Source of the DNA: Nectonema munidae
Lineage: Eukaryota; Nematomorpha; Nectonematoida; Nectonematidae
Direction of reading: 5' to 3'
NCBI GenBank assembly: GCA_030549495.1
Contig: JAUIRK010000957.1
Location: 136,501-200,500 of the forward strand
Length of the DNA stretch: 64,000 nucleotides
The notes below the pieces were generated by a model, which saw only the letters and a list, made by a program, of their open reading frames with translations, ran no database searches and was not told the DNA's origin. The translations under genes were made by a program, and so were the position numbers. Below are positions 1 to 16,139 of this stretch, piece by piece; positions within the stretch are counted from its first letter, which is position 1; the number at the start of each line of letters is the position of its first letter.

Positions 1-1257
1 ATAATACACTTCACATTGAGAGCTGGAGAAGACGCACATTCACTCACACACACACACACACTCAAAACACGACCAAGACGAAAGATATGCATTGTGCTTG
101 TTCCTTGCATTGTAATTGAATTGCATCTTCATTGCCAATGAGCAAATAAATAACAATACGTTCTTAATTAAAAAGTTAGAGGTCTGAGCAGCATGGCTAA
201 TTCCAGCAATTACACAAAGTTCGTGACTGCAAGCGAACAAAGACAATAGAAGAACTGGACAAAGGCTAGGCAAATGTAGGTTGCTGAAGTAGAGCATCTT
301 GCTGAGGATTTGCTGGCGATGATGATGAGGAAGAGGATGGCGCAGAAGGAAGAGACTTTTTTATTTGATCAATTGAGAAATGTAAAAAATGAAAGTAGAG
401 GGAAAAGGTAGCATCCTTTTTCAAAATCGATTCAAAATGAGTTGGAGTCTTCTTTTCCGCAAAAAAGGAAGGAGAACTGTTTGAAGGGCAAATTTGAAAG
501 TTTATAGACGAGGGTTGCGACTTTTTACGGGCAGATGCGAAAAGAAAGCAAAAGATAAAAAGGACGGAAGGAAAGTAATCAATCATTTCAATCAACATCT
601 TTTTTTTGTGTTTGATGTGGTAAAGCTTTTAGATTTTAAATTTTAAAGCCATGATTTTCGGTATTTATTAGCAAGAACCTTTGGTATTTTTCAAAAATAA
701 ATTGGTTTGAAAAAATGTCTAAGAAACTTTTCAAAAATTCATAAAAGTTGTGCTTACCCATATGATTTTTTAAAGAAGTTAAAAGTTCCCAGCTAATTGA
801 TAACACACGTAGTTACAAACGTAATTAGATTCAGTGCAGGAAACACTAACACAATCGTTATTTAAATAATTACGATCTTTCGTGATGATTTATTTTCTTT
901 TGATATCTTGGAGTAAAAGCATGACCACTTCTAAGAGCTTTGATAGGAACTTATTTTAACAGTTGAGAAACACGAGTAAACCCCGATTCCACAAGATAAG
1001 CTGTTTGAAAAGAAATAACGAGAGGTAGCAATATCGTTTTTTTGCGTATATTTTTATTATACTTCCCATTCCTTCTCACAATAAATTCATCATCCCATAT
1101 TATATTCCTATCTCTAAAAATACAGTGCAAAATGCCTAGTAAACTTCATCATCTCCCTATGCTTGCTATGAAATGAAATTTTCTAATTCAAAAAAACATG
1201 CTTGATCCAACTTCAAAAGAAAATAAAACCCAAGATCCTACACCTATCTATCTATCA
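1..1257. other. No supported gene; short CA repeat
   Basis: A CA dinucleotide run lies near 45-60. Around 266-598 the minus strand is open with a hydrophobic start and a serine-rich tail, and the plus strand at about 278-411 is also open, helix-like and ends before GTAGCA. The two readings exclude each other and neither resembles a family I know, so no gene is called. The rest is AT-rich. Confidence 0.5.
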
Positions 1258-1780
1258 TTAGTAGGTCTCACTAAACAGAGTTTGCATACCTTCATTCATA
1301 TTTTCTAAATCGTTGTGGGCATCTTCTGTTACGCTACTGGAACTTGTGCAAGTATCTTTCGTGGACACCGTAGGAGCGTTGGGAACTGCAAGCTCGTCAC
1401 AATGCATCATCGGACGAAGAGATGATGGCAGATCGGGGTAGTCGAACACATTTGTCTTCTTTCCCATGCGGTGGTGACCCGTGACTACCACCATACAAAA
1501 GTAGCAGTTGTTTGTGTGATCAGTTGGTTCCCGCCAGATTCTTGGCACGAACAAACTCCCGTTTTCGTTTCTCCCTTCTGCATCACGACTACGCAGTGAA
1601 TCGACAGCTTTCGCAAACCACAAGAGGCGCCCAACTCTTGTCCTCATCCCCCATTTGAACTCCAAAGTACGCATTGAAAGGCGAAGAGAAGAGGTTCCCT
1701 TCAACAATGGTGTACTTGATGGACTTGACATTCAGAAAGACTCCGTAGACATAGAAGAAGTTATCGGGATTAGCCTTCAA
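1258..1780 (-). pseudogene. Broken copy of an unknown WREP/CYFC protein family
   Basis: Two overlapping minus-strand frames show the successive blocks of one repeated protein family: YFGVQMGDEDKSWAP, then VVCESC, then WREPTDHTNNCYFC, then YPDLPSSLRP and HCDELAVP. I know this pattern (GDxDKxWAP, C-x2-C, WREPxxHxxDCYFC, YPxxPSxxRPVPH) from large sets of uncharacterised invertebrate proteins; the paired cysteines suggest metal binding, but no function is established to my knowledge. The upstream pair usually written CYVCG appears as FYVYG here. A frame change falls between the VVCESC block and the WREP block. Broken frames and lost cysteines argue for a dead copy. A second degraded copy lies at 39362-40001. 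The family may be spread by transposition; that is inference. Confidence 0.6.
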
Positions 1781-4016
1781 CCAAAATTTAACTCAAACAA
1801 AAATTTTTTATATTTTTGTTATACGGTGATCTTAACAGTGAAACGGTTGATGGCTAGTTGGTTGATGCTCACGCACAGCTGAGACCTTCAAACTGAAACG
1901 CTTCAATAACCAGAACCGGTCTTTCACAGATTGTAAGGTTAGTGCGTGTTAGAGCTAATTGCAATTAAAACACTTACCTTGTTTACACAATTAAGAATAC
2001 GGTAATGGTTAAGATTTAAGAAAAAAATATCAAGCTATTTTAAAGTTGAAGTTATAATAAAAAAATCAAGATGTTAAAAATGAGAAGTTAAGAAACCTAA
2101 CCTCTCTGAAGTCGCTTTCTTCATGGATCCCAAAAATATCAGTGTTTCACCTGTGGATCCCCAGAAGTATTACATGGGCTCCTAGAGTCCATGTGGATCA
2201 AGATTGAGAACCCCTAGCGTTAAATGGAATCATAGTGGGTTTGGACACACATAGTGAAGCTGATAAGGCCTCAATAGCCAGAAGCGGGTTTTCATAGAGT
2301 GTTAGATTAGTGATGATGATCGAATATAAGAGAACTTACAATTTCGAACATTATATATAACACATGATTATGCACAATTATAATAAGGAAATTTTTTTTA
2401 TAATTTTTAAATTTTATTTTAAAATAATTTGTGTCTGAAGCTCAACACTAAACAAGTCAAGTAAGGTAATATGGAAAGTCTACTCACAAGCCAAACTAAA
2501 AGAAAACAACGTTTTAAATAAGATATAAAATTCAAAATTACTGGATGAGCGAAAGGCTTTCTCACCCCCTCCTCCTGGATGTGCGGCCTAGATATATTTA
2601 TGTTGCACCTTTTACATATTGATTATGATACAACATCCTATATTTTAGACTCTTGGATCTCCAACGTTTGAATATAATCTCTTGATCCGAGTATCCATAA
2701 GATTAGCCTCCTTTTTGGCTTATAAATTATGCGATTTCATAACCCTTATGATCATATAATAGTGCTGTTTTTGGCAGTTAGAATGTGCCTGTTTGTGATT
2801 TGAAATCACCGTTCTCTCGGAAATTCTAAACAGCCACCCCCAAACTGCTTAGAAACAAAAGCTTTCGACAATGGAATTAAACCAGCAGCTAAAAGCTTTA
2901 AATCAGCTTTTAAATGTACTGTCATTTGTGGAAATAGAAAATAAGAATGTGTAATAGAAGTAGGGATTTGCTTTCTCAAAAAGTGAATTTCAAAGCATTT
3001 CATAATTTGCTACAAAGTATACTACATTGTTTTAGAAAACATGGCGAATGACAATTTTCAATAAAATATAAATTTCAGAAAAGTTTTAAAAATGGAAAAA
3101 ATTAGCTGTATTTTTTTTGATTGATCTTTTTCGCAAAATAGCATACACAAAGAAAATTCAAATAGCAAACAAACATCGCTAAAAACCAATAATATATGAT
3201 ACAAAAATCTATGGAAACTAATTAGCGAGTGATCCAGAAAATTGATTTAGTCGCCCTAATGGAAAATATTTGTGATAGATATAGGCAACCCCCTCTTCAG
3301 ACTAAGTATAACGGATAAAACTATCATTTCAATGGGGCCGGGACTATAAAAAAATTGATATATATTTAAAGGGAGTTTCAGGATGCAAAATATGTCTCGG
3401 TGGAGGGGGCAAAGAAATAGAGGTTGACGACTGTTAAGTGAAAATAAGGTAATAAACTTATAATTTAGAAAATTGGTATAGGTATAAAAATGCAAAGTTT
3501 TTCACCCAAATCAGTAGAATTGAGAAAGAGAGAGATGAGATATTTCGAAAGAGATAGTGATTGATTTTATCCGGTAAATGGAAATGAATTAATTGTAAAT
3601 GCACAATAAGGATATATATATGTGTGTGAATGTTTTTGCTTTGAAAGAAAAGACATTTGAAGGAATCTTTATTTAAATCGTAAACACTTACCAATTCAAT
3701 TGATCTCGCGAGCTCAAATCACAAAGAGAGTGATTTTGCTCTGAGATCAGAGGATGGGAGAGACATCAAAGTAGATTAAGGAAAGTTTAAGAGAAAATTA
3801 TAGCTTATCCACTAAATTATTTAGCAGCTTGCTTATATATAACTCATCCCCAAATACTAAATAAATTAGTGTCTTCTAGAAGACAAAATTTGATTCGTTG
3901 GAAGAATTTAAAAAAGTGCATCACAGTTGCCAGACAAAATGGCGACGGACATAATATTGACAATCATTTGAAGAGGAACTGATTTTAATTGGGCTTGAAT
4001 TATAAAAAAATTTATA
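1781..4016. other. Gene-free, with small dispersed repeats
   Basis: No coding signal. Two similar blocks with the pattern 'cttcaataaccagaa' / 'cctcaatagccagaa' lie at about 1885-1945 and 2250-2315. Between them, 2105-2215 resembles the end of a hAT-type MITE: repeated 'gatccc' and 'ggatcc' segments running to 'gagaacccctag'. The rest is AT-rich and unremarkable. Confidence 0.4.
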
Positions 4017-4190
4017 GGTTGAACGTGGGTAGACAACTTGTTTTACGGTCGCTTCTGTTCCTTAGTTTGCCATGTGCATGTCTTGATACAAATGATAGGG
4101 AGACAATGATCAACTTTCTGTTCACATTCTGCTAGATGTAAGATTTGATATACCTCATTCGGTGAGACGATGCTACATAAGTTATTACCT
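4017..4190 (+). repeat. Dispersed repeat, copy without minisatellite
   Basis: The block starts GGTTGAACGTGGGTAGACAA and ends near 'ataagttattacct'. It is closely similar to both edges of 30458-30888 but lacks the 28-bp array that sits between those edges there. Shared stretches include 'gggagacaatg', 'aactttctgttcacattc' and 'gatatacctcattcgg'. Inverted relatives lie near 33910-33990 and 50604-50745. No coding content. Confidence 0.7.
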
Positions 4191-7224
<3,034 letters not shown>

Positions 7225-7389
7225 ATTTCATTTAATTCATGCCTTTTTCAAGCCCATATTTCCCGCAATTTTTGGAACCCTAACCCGAAGTCTGATATTT
7301 TATTTTAGATTCGCTGGCCTTAAAAATCAATTCCGTGTGTGATGTATAATGATATAAAATCTCACAACCGAATGAAATATTTTCTCTTA

Positions 7390-7990
7390 CTCTTTCAAAA
7401 GTTGTGAAAAATTCTAAATCATAAAGTGTTTTATTGTCTCAAAACATTTTCTCTCTTCATTCACTGAAAAATCAAGGCATCGTTTGAGAGATTGGCCAAT
7501 CAAAGTTTAGAAAGCCTTTATTTTAATTGATTTGCTGTCAATCAAGGTAATTTGCGATTCATATTTTCAAGGCACTAACACTTTGTGAGTGATGAATGCT
7601 TAATTTTATGAGACTTGACTCATTATATTTTATGGAGTTTTGAGCTTGATGCATTTTCAAGTCATCATATTTTTCCAATTAAAACAAACATCACATAAAT
7701 ACACATTAACCTATTTAACTTTCCAAATGTGCTTTCACTTCATCAATTAGAAATCACATCAGTAAGCACTTTTTGGCCTTTAAATCTAAATGTCTCTCTC
7801 TTTAATTCTAGTGTGTCTTCAATGCCTGTTTTACAACTTGACAACTTTCATTTTGAAATTTTTTCTTTATGACAGAGTTTGCACGAACTTTTAATTTTAT
7901 TGACTAATCTTATTTTTAACTGGCTAACTAACAAGAAATAATAAGGTACAAACGAATTAGCCAACCAACTTAGAAAGTTAAATAAGCGAC
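7390..7990. repeat. Non-coding dispersed block, copy A
   Basis: It is similar over several hundred bases to 16140-16640. The common core is 'gtttgagagattggccaatcaaa', followed by 'attgatttg', 'gccaatcaag' or 'gtcaatcaag', 'gcactaa', 'tgtgagtg' and 'ttttatgg'. No frame is conserved between copies. This looks like an old duplicated or transposed sequence of unknown type. Confidence 0.6.
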
Positions 7991-10536
7991 TTTAAAATCA
8001 AAGATTACTTTAATTAATATAAGTAATCAAAGAAATGGCGATGTAAACTACGTGGATTTCCAAGGTCTCGCTGTTTTCCCTATGCGTCTATCACAATTGT
8101 TAATAATTCTGACACCTTATCAGTGCTAAGTATTAAATGGCCTGCATGATCACTGAAAAGATTATTTAAGGAATTGGTAGAAAATGTTTGTAAAGGGATT
8201 ACTTTGCAGAAGTAAAGGAGGCGATCCACTTCAACCAAGAGTGTAATGCAAAAATAAATGCATCTCTGAATACAACTAATTAGCTTTAAATTAATAACAT
8301 CTACAAATAAAGAACTCTTTTCTGAAAAATTGGCTTGTTGAAAGCACGCCAACATCTCATCCAATGGGAACATTTTTTTCTAAAATAATTTGTAGAAAAA
8401 CTCTTGCTCCAACCGCAATACCCACTCGCTTCCGTTGTGATATGAAATATGATCCTTGAAGAACTATTTGACGTCTAACTCGACAACTGACCAAATGACT
8501 AACTAAAGAAATAGCCCACATTTTAAACAATATTAACAAATTTTATAGATGGAGTATATTCAACTGGGGCGACTTGGTAAAGCACTTGAGTGAGTTGGTA
8601 AAATTACAGATAAAGCGAATTGGGTTTACGGCCACTTCACCCTACCCCATTAAACTAAATGTGTATAATTATGACTGGTTAAAAATGTTTAAGCTCCTCA
8701 GATCAAGAAATCTCACTTTAAAAATTTTCATTCCAACATAATCTATAAATTTATAAAGACACCTTCAAAAAGTTCTTTTGATTTCAAAGGATCCAACATT
8801 TTTCCTTCAAACTAAGTGCGGAGGAAGCAAAACTTCTGACGATGATTTAAAAAATTCATCATCCTCTATGTTCGCAGGGGAAATTGTACATTGTGGGTAA
8901 ATGTCTTGACACGTTTCAAAACACATATGGGGTGAAAAATGAATGGTATTTTAATAAAACTTTGTAAAGAAAATGATAAATAATAAGTTTCACCAGATAT
9001 CTTTGGTCTATGACGAGTTCTATCTACTATTAAATTTGATACGTCTTTTATTTTGTTATTTTTGTTTATAACTTTTTTGTTTCTTGACCGTTTTAGACAA
9101 GTGACATGTCAAATTAAAACTCCAACTAAGCTTTTTTAGATTAGTTAGAATATAACTTAAAAATGAAACTTCACATTTGCCATTTTTAGGCTTTTTAAAC
9201 ATGATTCGATTGTATCACATCAAGATAAACTCTAAAAAATAACTTAAATTTAAATTATTATTTTCAAAAAGTTTAAATTTCTAAAAATTTAAATTAGACA
9301 TATTTTTTTGAAACTTTTGAGTTGCCATTTTTGAGGCCTTTTAAGAAGGATATGATAGTATTAAATTTGGTTGCACTTTGGGATGCCATTTTTATCGAAG
9401 GAATTTTTTAACTTTAAGAAATCTCAAATGTTTGTTGAAAGGGTTTTTTAAATTGAATAACAGTAAATTAATTATGGTTAAATTTTGACTTCTTTAGACA
9501 AAACTTTAAAATTTTTTATATTGTTGGAAATTTTTTAAAATATAAATTTTTGAGTATCAGTATTATGTTAGTTATTTGTACAATACAATTTATGTAAAAT
9601 AGTGTTCATTATTAAAATTTTTAGAGTTGATATATATTCCTTTTTTGAGAATGAATTTCCACCAAACTTTAAAATTTAGGTTTTCTAGAAAAACAAATTT
9701 TATGATTTTTGATGTTTTTCAAAACCAAATGGTGCTTAGAAGTAAAAGTGTATTTTAATGCTTTTAAACTTATGAAAAAAATCAATACACCTTCAAGAAG
9801 ACGTAGATGAACTTTTATTATTTCCAATGATATGTTTAGTACAAGAAAATTTCAAGATTGCAAACTAAACTTTGTAGAGAATTTTGGGTTGTCTTTTTGA
9901 TGCCTTGTGAAACATGAAAAAGCAGTTTAAAATTCGTTTTTTATATAGTTTGAGAACTCAGGTATCGTGTAGTTGTATTCCTTGCGAACGCTTTTAAATG
10001 TTCAGTAAAGTAACTTATACACATACACTTCAATTAGTTTCAGTTGAAGATAAAATTACTAAAAAAAACTTCCTAAGATAAAAGAGATATTTTTTTTTAA
10101 TAAAAAATAGAAGTAGCCCTATATATATTTGTACTCATTAGATACATTTCATATGAAAAACATTTAGTTAAACACTTTAATGGAAATTTTCTTTCGTAAA
10201 AACATAAAAAATTCTTCTAGAACTGTAGAATTAAAAATAACTGGAAGCCTTAAGTAATTTACTCTAATTGAAAAATGCCAAAAATTTAATGAAATACTAT
10301 TTTCACATTTAATTCATCTAAACAGCCAAAAAGTTTGTAAAAAAGAAATTTTTGCTTTTACCTTTTTTTTATTTATGAATTTTTTTTTAAAAAAATTGTA
10401 AAAAAGTTATGATTTTAAAAATATTTAATTTTAATTCACTTGAATCGTTATTTTCAAGTATCAATATGCATTTTTTGCACATCCTCAAAAATCTTTTTTT
10501 TTTCAAAAATTTATTTTTATTTTTTTTTAATTGTTG
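7991..10536. other. Gene-free AT-rich stretch
   Basis: Frames near 8080-8540 on the minus strand are slightly less AT-rich but match nothing I recognise and have no splice support. The remainder is very AT-rich and shows no structure beyond A and T runs. Confidence 0.5.
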
Positions 10537-10662
10537 GTATCGCACTCAAGGGAAGACTAATCTTCCATAACTGGGCATTAGTAGGGATAGTAAAGATCGG
10601 GGTTCGAACCCAGACCATCTGGATCGAGACCTTACGTTCCCAACACTAAGCCATCTCCCGAC
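10537..10662 (-). mobile_element. tRNA-derived SINE, copy 1
   Basis: On the minus strand the element begins GTCGGGAGATGGCTTAGTG. It has an A-box-like TGGCTTAGTGTTGGG and a B box GGTTCGAACCC about 40 nt downstream, the internal RNA polymerase III promoter of a tRNA. A tRNA-unrelated body with '..GCCCAG..' follows. The copy at 53609-53727 shares the segment 'TCGATCCAGATGGT', the boxes and the body, so this is a SINE family rather than a tRNA gene. The flanking A/T runs may hold its tail. Confidence 0.75.
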
Positions 10663-12366
10663 GAAAATGTCATGCTTTAAACAACAGAGGCCTTGCATTT
10701 TACTTTTAATTTGTTCAAATACACTTCTAAGCTTGTTCTATGTCTCCTTAAAATTAGTATCATCTCACACAAATGCTATTTTGTGTCCATAACTTTGTGT
10801 GAATTATTAGTTCTTAACATTGGAGCATACATAAAATGGCCTCAATATATTTTTATCTTTACTTCTAAGTATTTTCTCTCTCTCTCTCTTACTCACTCAA
10901 CTCATAGCCAAAACGAGTAATGGTGAATATATGCTCTAACCGTGCCTTTCTTTTGCGTTTCAATGGTATGAATTGAAGTTCGATAAGGAGAATGAATCAC
11001 GAAAAAAGAATGAGATAAAATCACTACAAAGAAAGTGTACAAAATTTTGATCTCCAGCCTTTGACATACGATCTCCAACTTAATTAACTGATAAGTCAAA
11101 GAGAACATTAACATATGGAGGAGAGTTTTTATTCGTTTTATTGGGTGGAACGTTGACAAAGACAAAAACAATTTATAATAGTTGGATTATATACGCGTTT
11201 TCTTTTGGTTTAAAAGTAGTATGCTATTGCCTATATGATAAACATAAATTTGCGTATAGTGTTTTATAACTTCATTTTTGATTCTAATTTGAACAACTAT
11301 TATTATATATCAATTAAAATAAAACTTTTGTTCACGAAAAAAAAGGAAACAAAAACTCCTTAAAAAATTCTTTTTCCAAGAATTAAAGTTTTGCAATTTG
11401 TTTCATTCCTTTTTTCATGATACCTCACCCCCATTTTATCTACATAGTATATTATCACTACATGTTCACTTAATTGATAATAATAGTAGTTAATAAAAAT
11501 TAGTTCTTTGATAAAGCTAATTTTTTAAACCCATGAATGTATAAATTGTTAAAATCAACTGTGCTACCTGAAGTATGATGAAGGATAAAGTGATTTGATC
11601 GATGAATAATAATATTCATAATGAATTGATTTATTGCAACCCTTGAAAGTAAATTAGCAAAACATACTGCCTAAACTCTTGTCATATCGGAACCTCATTA
11701 AATTCACATTCCATTGTGTTCTTTTATTCCATGTCAACTTTGTGATTTGGAGATTTTTTCCAATACTAATTAGTATACATATAAATTTTTGACGTCATCA
11801 AACATATGAAAATATTTGAAAAACGCATAAAAATTGAATATTTGCGAGCGTCACACTTCCGCCGCATACACTCGAACCATCTTTTAACATATGATTTTTT
11901 ATTCATTCTTACAGTTCATTTTTATGATGGAATCTGTTCAATCAATTAGCATATATGACATTAATATATATTTTATCATAAAAAAATAATAGCAAGTTAC
12001 TTTCATATTTTAAAAAGACTTATATGCAAAGAGAAATATTTGACAACAGAGTTAGATTTGTTTTATTTCCAATTTTTATATGAAACCGTTTCATTTCTTC
12101 CCGAAGCACTAAGAAATTTTCACGAAATTCTCCCTAAAATATGGAATTTTTTAGAGAAAATAAAATTGACATTAATTTGACTAAACTCAAATTGACTTTA
12201 AGAAGTGTGTAACATAATGAAAATACTCGTTTTCAATAGAGTGATATGACAAAGTTACTTCAAAGTATTGGCGAAAAAGTTTATGGGATGATTTAAAAGC
12301 TGTTGCTCAAATTGAATTAAAAGAGTTATTTTTTTAGGATATTCCAATTTAAAGATTCATTTGTAT
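10663..12366. other. Gene-free; CT repeat
   Basis: A CT dinucleotide run lies at 10874-10889. No coding exon, RNA gene or mobile element end could be supported in the rest of this AT-rich stretch. Confidence 0.5.
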
Positions 12367-13080
12367 CGCTGAAAAAAATGTAGTATCTGTTACTATACAA
12401 TGTAGTATAGGCAGTACTATAAGTCATTTTACTACTTAATGTAGTAAATTTACCACCCATTTTCAACTAACACGATTTTAAAAACTAATAAAAATTTTAA
12501 ATGTTATTATAATGTTAATTTTTACAATCTTTGGTTTTTTTGAACAAAAAATATTAATTTTACTACTTTTGGGGTTTTTTTATGTCGTAACAAAAAAGGT
12601 AAGGTAAAAATTTATTTTTATTATAATTTTTTTTTTGTAAGGTAACAAAAAAGGTAACCAAAAATCGTAAAAAAACATTTAAAAATAGTTGCAATTTTTT
12701 ATTTCTTTTTGAATTAAATTTTTTTTATATATATTTTTAAATTTTAAATTATTAAATTTTTTGTAGAACATTATAAGTCAATTTTTTTATTAATCTTTTT
12801 AGCTTATCTTTATTGACTGATTAGCTTTAATTTAATCAAAATAAATTCATAACAATTTATACTATCAATATGGGTACGGTTATCAAGGGATTGATTTACT
12901 TTAGTAGATGCTGAAAAAAGTTAAATTATAACCTGATTAAGATTTTTTGAAAATACTATTTTAAAATTTTTGTTTAGAATTTATTTGCCATTTTTGGTAA
13001 TGATATTAAGTATATATAAAAAGTAAATCGATAACTTACATTTCTTGGAATAGTAATGTTACTATTTATTTTTTGCAGTG
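12367..13080. mobile_element. Non-autonomous element with inverted ends
   Basis: The left end starts CGCTGAAAAAAATGTAGTA and the right end, read inverted, starts CACTGCAAAAAATAAATAG. Both then run to 'gttactat' or 'taacattactat'. TAT is present just outside each end, a possible target duplication. The interior is AT-rich with repeated 'gtaacaaaaaaggtaa' and no transposase. The end resembles the CACTGTAAAAAAT starts at 30901 and 39968. Confidence 0.5.
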
Positions 13081-15025
13081 TATGAACTAGTTTCTGCTTT
13101 ACAATATTTTTTCTAAAATAAAAATGAGCAGTTTTCCAATTTTTTAAAAGTTTTTGTTTAAAAAATGAAGCATGGAAGTGTAAGATGAAAAAGCAAAGAT
13201 AATAATAATAATTAAAGAGTAAATTTGTGCAAATGTAAAAAGGTGAAAGTGAAGGATTACCGCAAACAGATATGATTTAAATTTTTGAAATCACGTCAAT
13301 AAATTTCCCCCTTTTTTCGAAGTTAGTAAACAATGTTTTTAAAAAATAAAATTATTGAAAGATTATACACAAGTTGAAGGCAATTTATATTAAAAATGAA
13401 GATCTCCTAGTGAAAGAATTTGAAAAAGTAAGTTGAACAGAGATAAGAATATATAAAACTCTTTTGCATTATTATCCTGGGTCTCTAGGTGACCGAACGA
13501 CTTCAATTCTGAGTGTAAATCGAGGCTTTCGCGTCATTTTGACTTTTTCATTTGTCCTTTTTTGAATTAAGGAAATGATGGAAATTGCGTACAACAGAAT
13601 TTAAAGAATAGAGGTAATAAAAAAAATGTCATTTATTGAGATTGATTGGAAATTTGGAAATCTACCTTTCAAAAATCAATTTCAAATTTTTCACTATTGA
13701 TCGCTAGGTAGAGTTTAAAAGTGATTCATTTGAATCGAGCTCAAAGTAAGTTTTTTCAATGCCTGAAACAAATGTGATTTGGATGTCGTTTACTTATTTT
13801 GAGCAGTCTGGTAATGGCTTGGGAAACAACAAAATGTATGTTATAGGTGTGTGCATATAGGCAAGAATGTGATACTAGAGATACGCTCGACACTGAAAGG
13901 TTCAAGGAATAATCATAAATAAGCTATAAAAAATCATATATGTACACACTTATTTTTAATTATTCCAGCGACATTATAACTATTTTTAATATAAGTGCGA
14001 AAGTTTATAAAATAGTTAATAACTATTGATTTTATTGATCTCTCTCTCTCTCTCTCGCTCTCTATAAGGTAAAGGGATTTGTAAAAAGCTTTATTGATGT
14101 AAAAAGCTTTATTGAAAACACAATTTATTAATATTTTTCTTCCTCAAGGCTTCTTCTTCATGAGATAGAGAAATGAAAAGGAGATAGGGGAATAATACCA
14201 ACTGTGGGAAAGTGAACAGCTTTGAAATTGTCAAGAGCTAAAATAGAGCCTTTTTGGGTTCCTCAAATAAAGCTTGTTTTCGTATAAAAGAGGGCGTAAC
14301 TAATGTTAATGTGTATTTCAATTTTCATCCAAGCGCATACAAATGTCACCATCTTTTGTGTGTATTAGAAATGTGCAAATTGAATTTCGAAAGGGTAATT
14401 ATGTGTCCTATATATAGTGGTCGATAAACTATGATTCGCGGATTATCTATTCAGCGACAAATGGATAATTTTCTGAGCCAATTCAAATTTGGAATCAATT
14501 CAAGTGCTGTAATATTTCTTCCAAAAAGGAGAAAAATTCAGAAGTTGTAGGAAACTTTGAAAAATATATTTTTGGAAATATAATAATTCTTCCCTCTATA
14601 CTTTTTAAAATTTTCTAGAATTAGAATTTATGAGTCGGTTTGCAGATTCTTTTAAATTTTAAATCTTAGTATTTTTCATTCTAGCTTTGTATAATGAGCT
14701 CCAAACCTTTGTTCCACTTTTCCTTTATATTCTAGTAGACGGCTCTACAGTAGTCTTGGTCTAACTCCGTAGTATAGACATTTAATTTGCCCTTCGTTTG
14801 CACAATCCGCAGTGCATGTTGCTTCTGAACCAGATATAAAATATCCAACCCTAACTCTAATCGCAGGAGAAAGTCACGCTATTGCATAACATATTCAAGA
14901 AATGTTAAAAAAAAATTTCATGTCAAAAAATAATTCAATTGTTTTGTCATTTTACGCGGGTAACCCATTTAAAAACTTTTCCATATTATTTTACATTGCC
15001 ATTTTATAATTCCGTTTCTTGTGAT
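13081..15025. other. Gene-free; TC repeat
   Basis: A TC run lies at about 14039-14062, and 'aaaaagctttattga' is repeated directly at about 14075-14115. No coding or RNA gene is supported. Confidence 0.5.
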
Positions 15026-15287
15026 TCGACAACCCTCGCTAATCCGAATCCTTCTTTATAGAGTATACAAATGAATTTTTTTCATCTTAAAGTTATTCCT
15101 TCTATTTTCACCTTTGATTATTTTTAAATTAAAGTTTATTGAAAATATTTCCGTAATGCTCTAATGCTATATTGTGTTACTTCATTAAAACTTGAAAGCC
15201 AAATTATTGATTTTTCACAAATACGGTTAATTTTATCACGCAAATAGTTTTTTCAAATGTTCCATTCGTATTAGCGAGGGTTCACTG
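15026..15287. mobile_element. Possible pogo-type MITE
   Basis: The left side carries AACCCTCGCTAATCCGAAT. The right side, read inverted, carries CAGTGAACCCTCGCTAATA then CGAAT. AACCCTCGCTAAT is the type of end found on invertebrate Tigger/pogo elements (CAGT..AACCTCG...). The extreme left end is diverged and no clear TA duplication is seen. There is no coding content. Confidence 0.45.
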
Positions 15288-15792
15288 CAAAAAGTTAAAT
15301 AGAAGAAGATTAATGGACCTCACCAAATACTAAAAATTAAGTTTTAGTGATACTTTTTTTTTGATTTTAAAATTTTTTTTTCCGCTTTGAAGAAAATGAA
15401 TGATCAATCTTGATAAGTATAAAAGGCGAAGATGAATGTAAAATCTCTTCTCGAAAATAACGCTTTAACAATTTTCTCGCAAAATATTATGTTTTCGTTT
15501 GAAAGACAAATCAGCCATTTGGATCGATTGAAAAAATTCCTGAGGATGAGGGTTGTTTTGTAAAATTATTATTTTAACTTTTTTTTTACATGCCATAACT
15601 TAGTGAGTCTTTTTTTTATAAAAAAATAATTTGGGTAAATGTATGCTGCATGGAAGCTTAGATATAGGATATAGAGATAATGCGAATCAAGTAGTATTAT
15701 ACTTACCTTATCTTATATTTAACCTAGCCGAATCCAGAAATGTTAATTCCAGATTTTGCCCTATTATTTTAAATTAACTGAATACCGTGTGA

Positions 15793-16080
15793 CAGTGGTG
15801 GATCCAGAAATCTTTTGTGGGGGGGGGGGGGGGGGGGGTATACTAATATTATCAAAATATTTTATACATTTTATTAGGGAAGAAATTTGAAAACGTATGT
15901 AAAATAAATCATTAAAATTATATTACAAAGTCTTTTCTTCTTTCTTTTTGCTTTAAAAATCGATCAATGACTTCATCAATTTTGATTTCTATTTTAGGGT
16001 GGACTCCAACCTTAATTTTTCTTGAATAGATTGCTGGTGGGGGGGGGGGGGGTATGCATCCCCCTCTCGGTCCATCCCTG
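15793..16080. mobile_element. hAT-type MITE with 8-bp target duplication
   Basis: The element is bounded by perfect direct repeats CCGTGTGA (15785-15792 and 16081-16088), the 8-bp duplication typical of hAT insertion. The ends are imperfect inverted repeats: CAGTGGTGGATCC at left and CAGGGATGGACC at right read inverted. Just inside each end is a pure G run on the plus strand, 20 bases at 15819-15838 and 14 bases at 16039-16052. There is no transposase, so it is non-autonomous. Confidence 0.85.
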
Positions 16081-16139
16081 CCGTGTGACACATTAGGCTA
16101 CAAAGGAAAATGAGCTTACGAACAAATTGAATTCTTCAA

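Noticed and set aside
1655-1882. Plus-strand frame over the WREP/CYFC relic
   Set aside because: The opposite strand carries the recognisable family blocks; the plus frame is a shadow.
10602-10662. A functional tRNA gene
   Set aside because: A and B boxes are present, but no cloverleaf with paired acceptor ends is seen and a related copy at 53.6 kb has a shared non-tRNA body; it is a SINE head.
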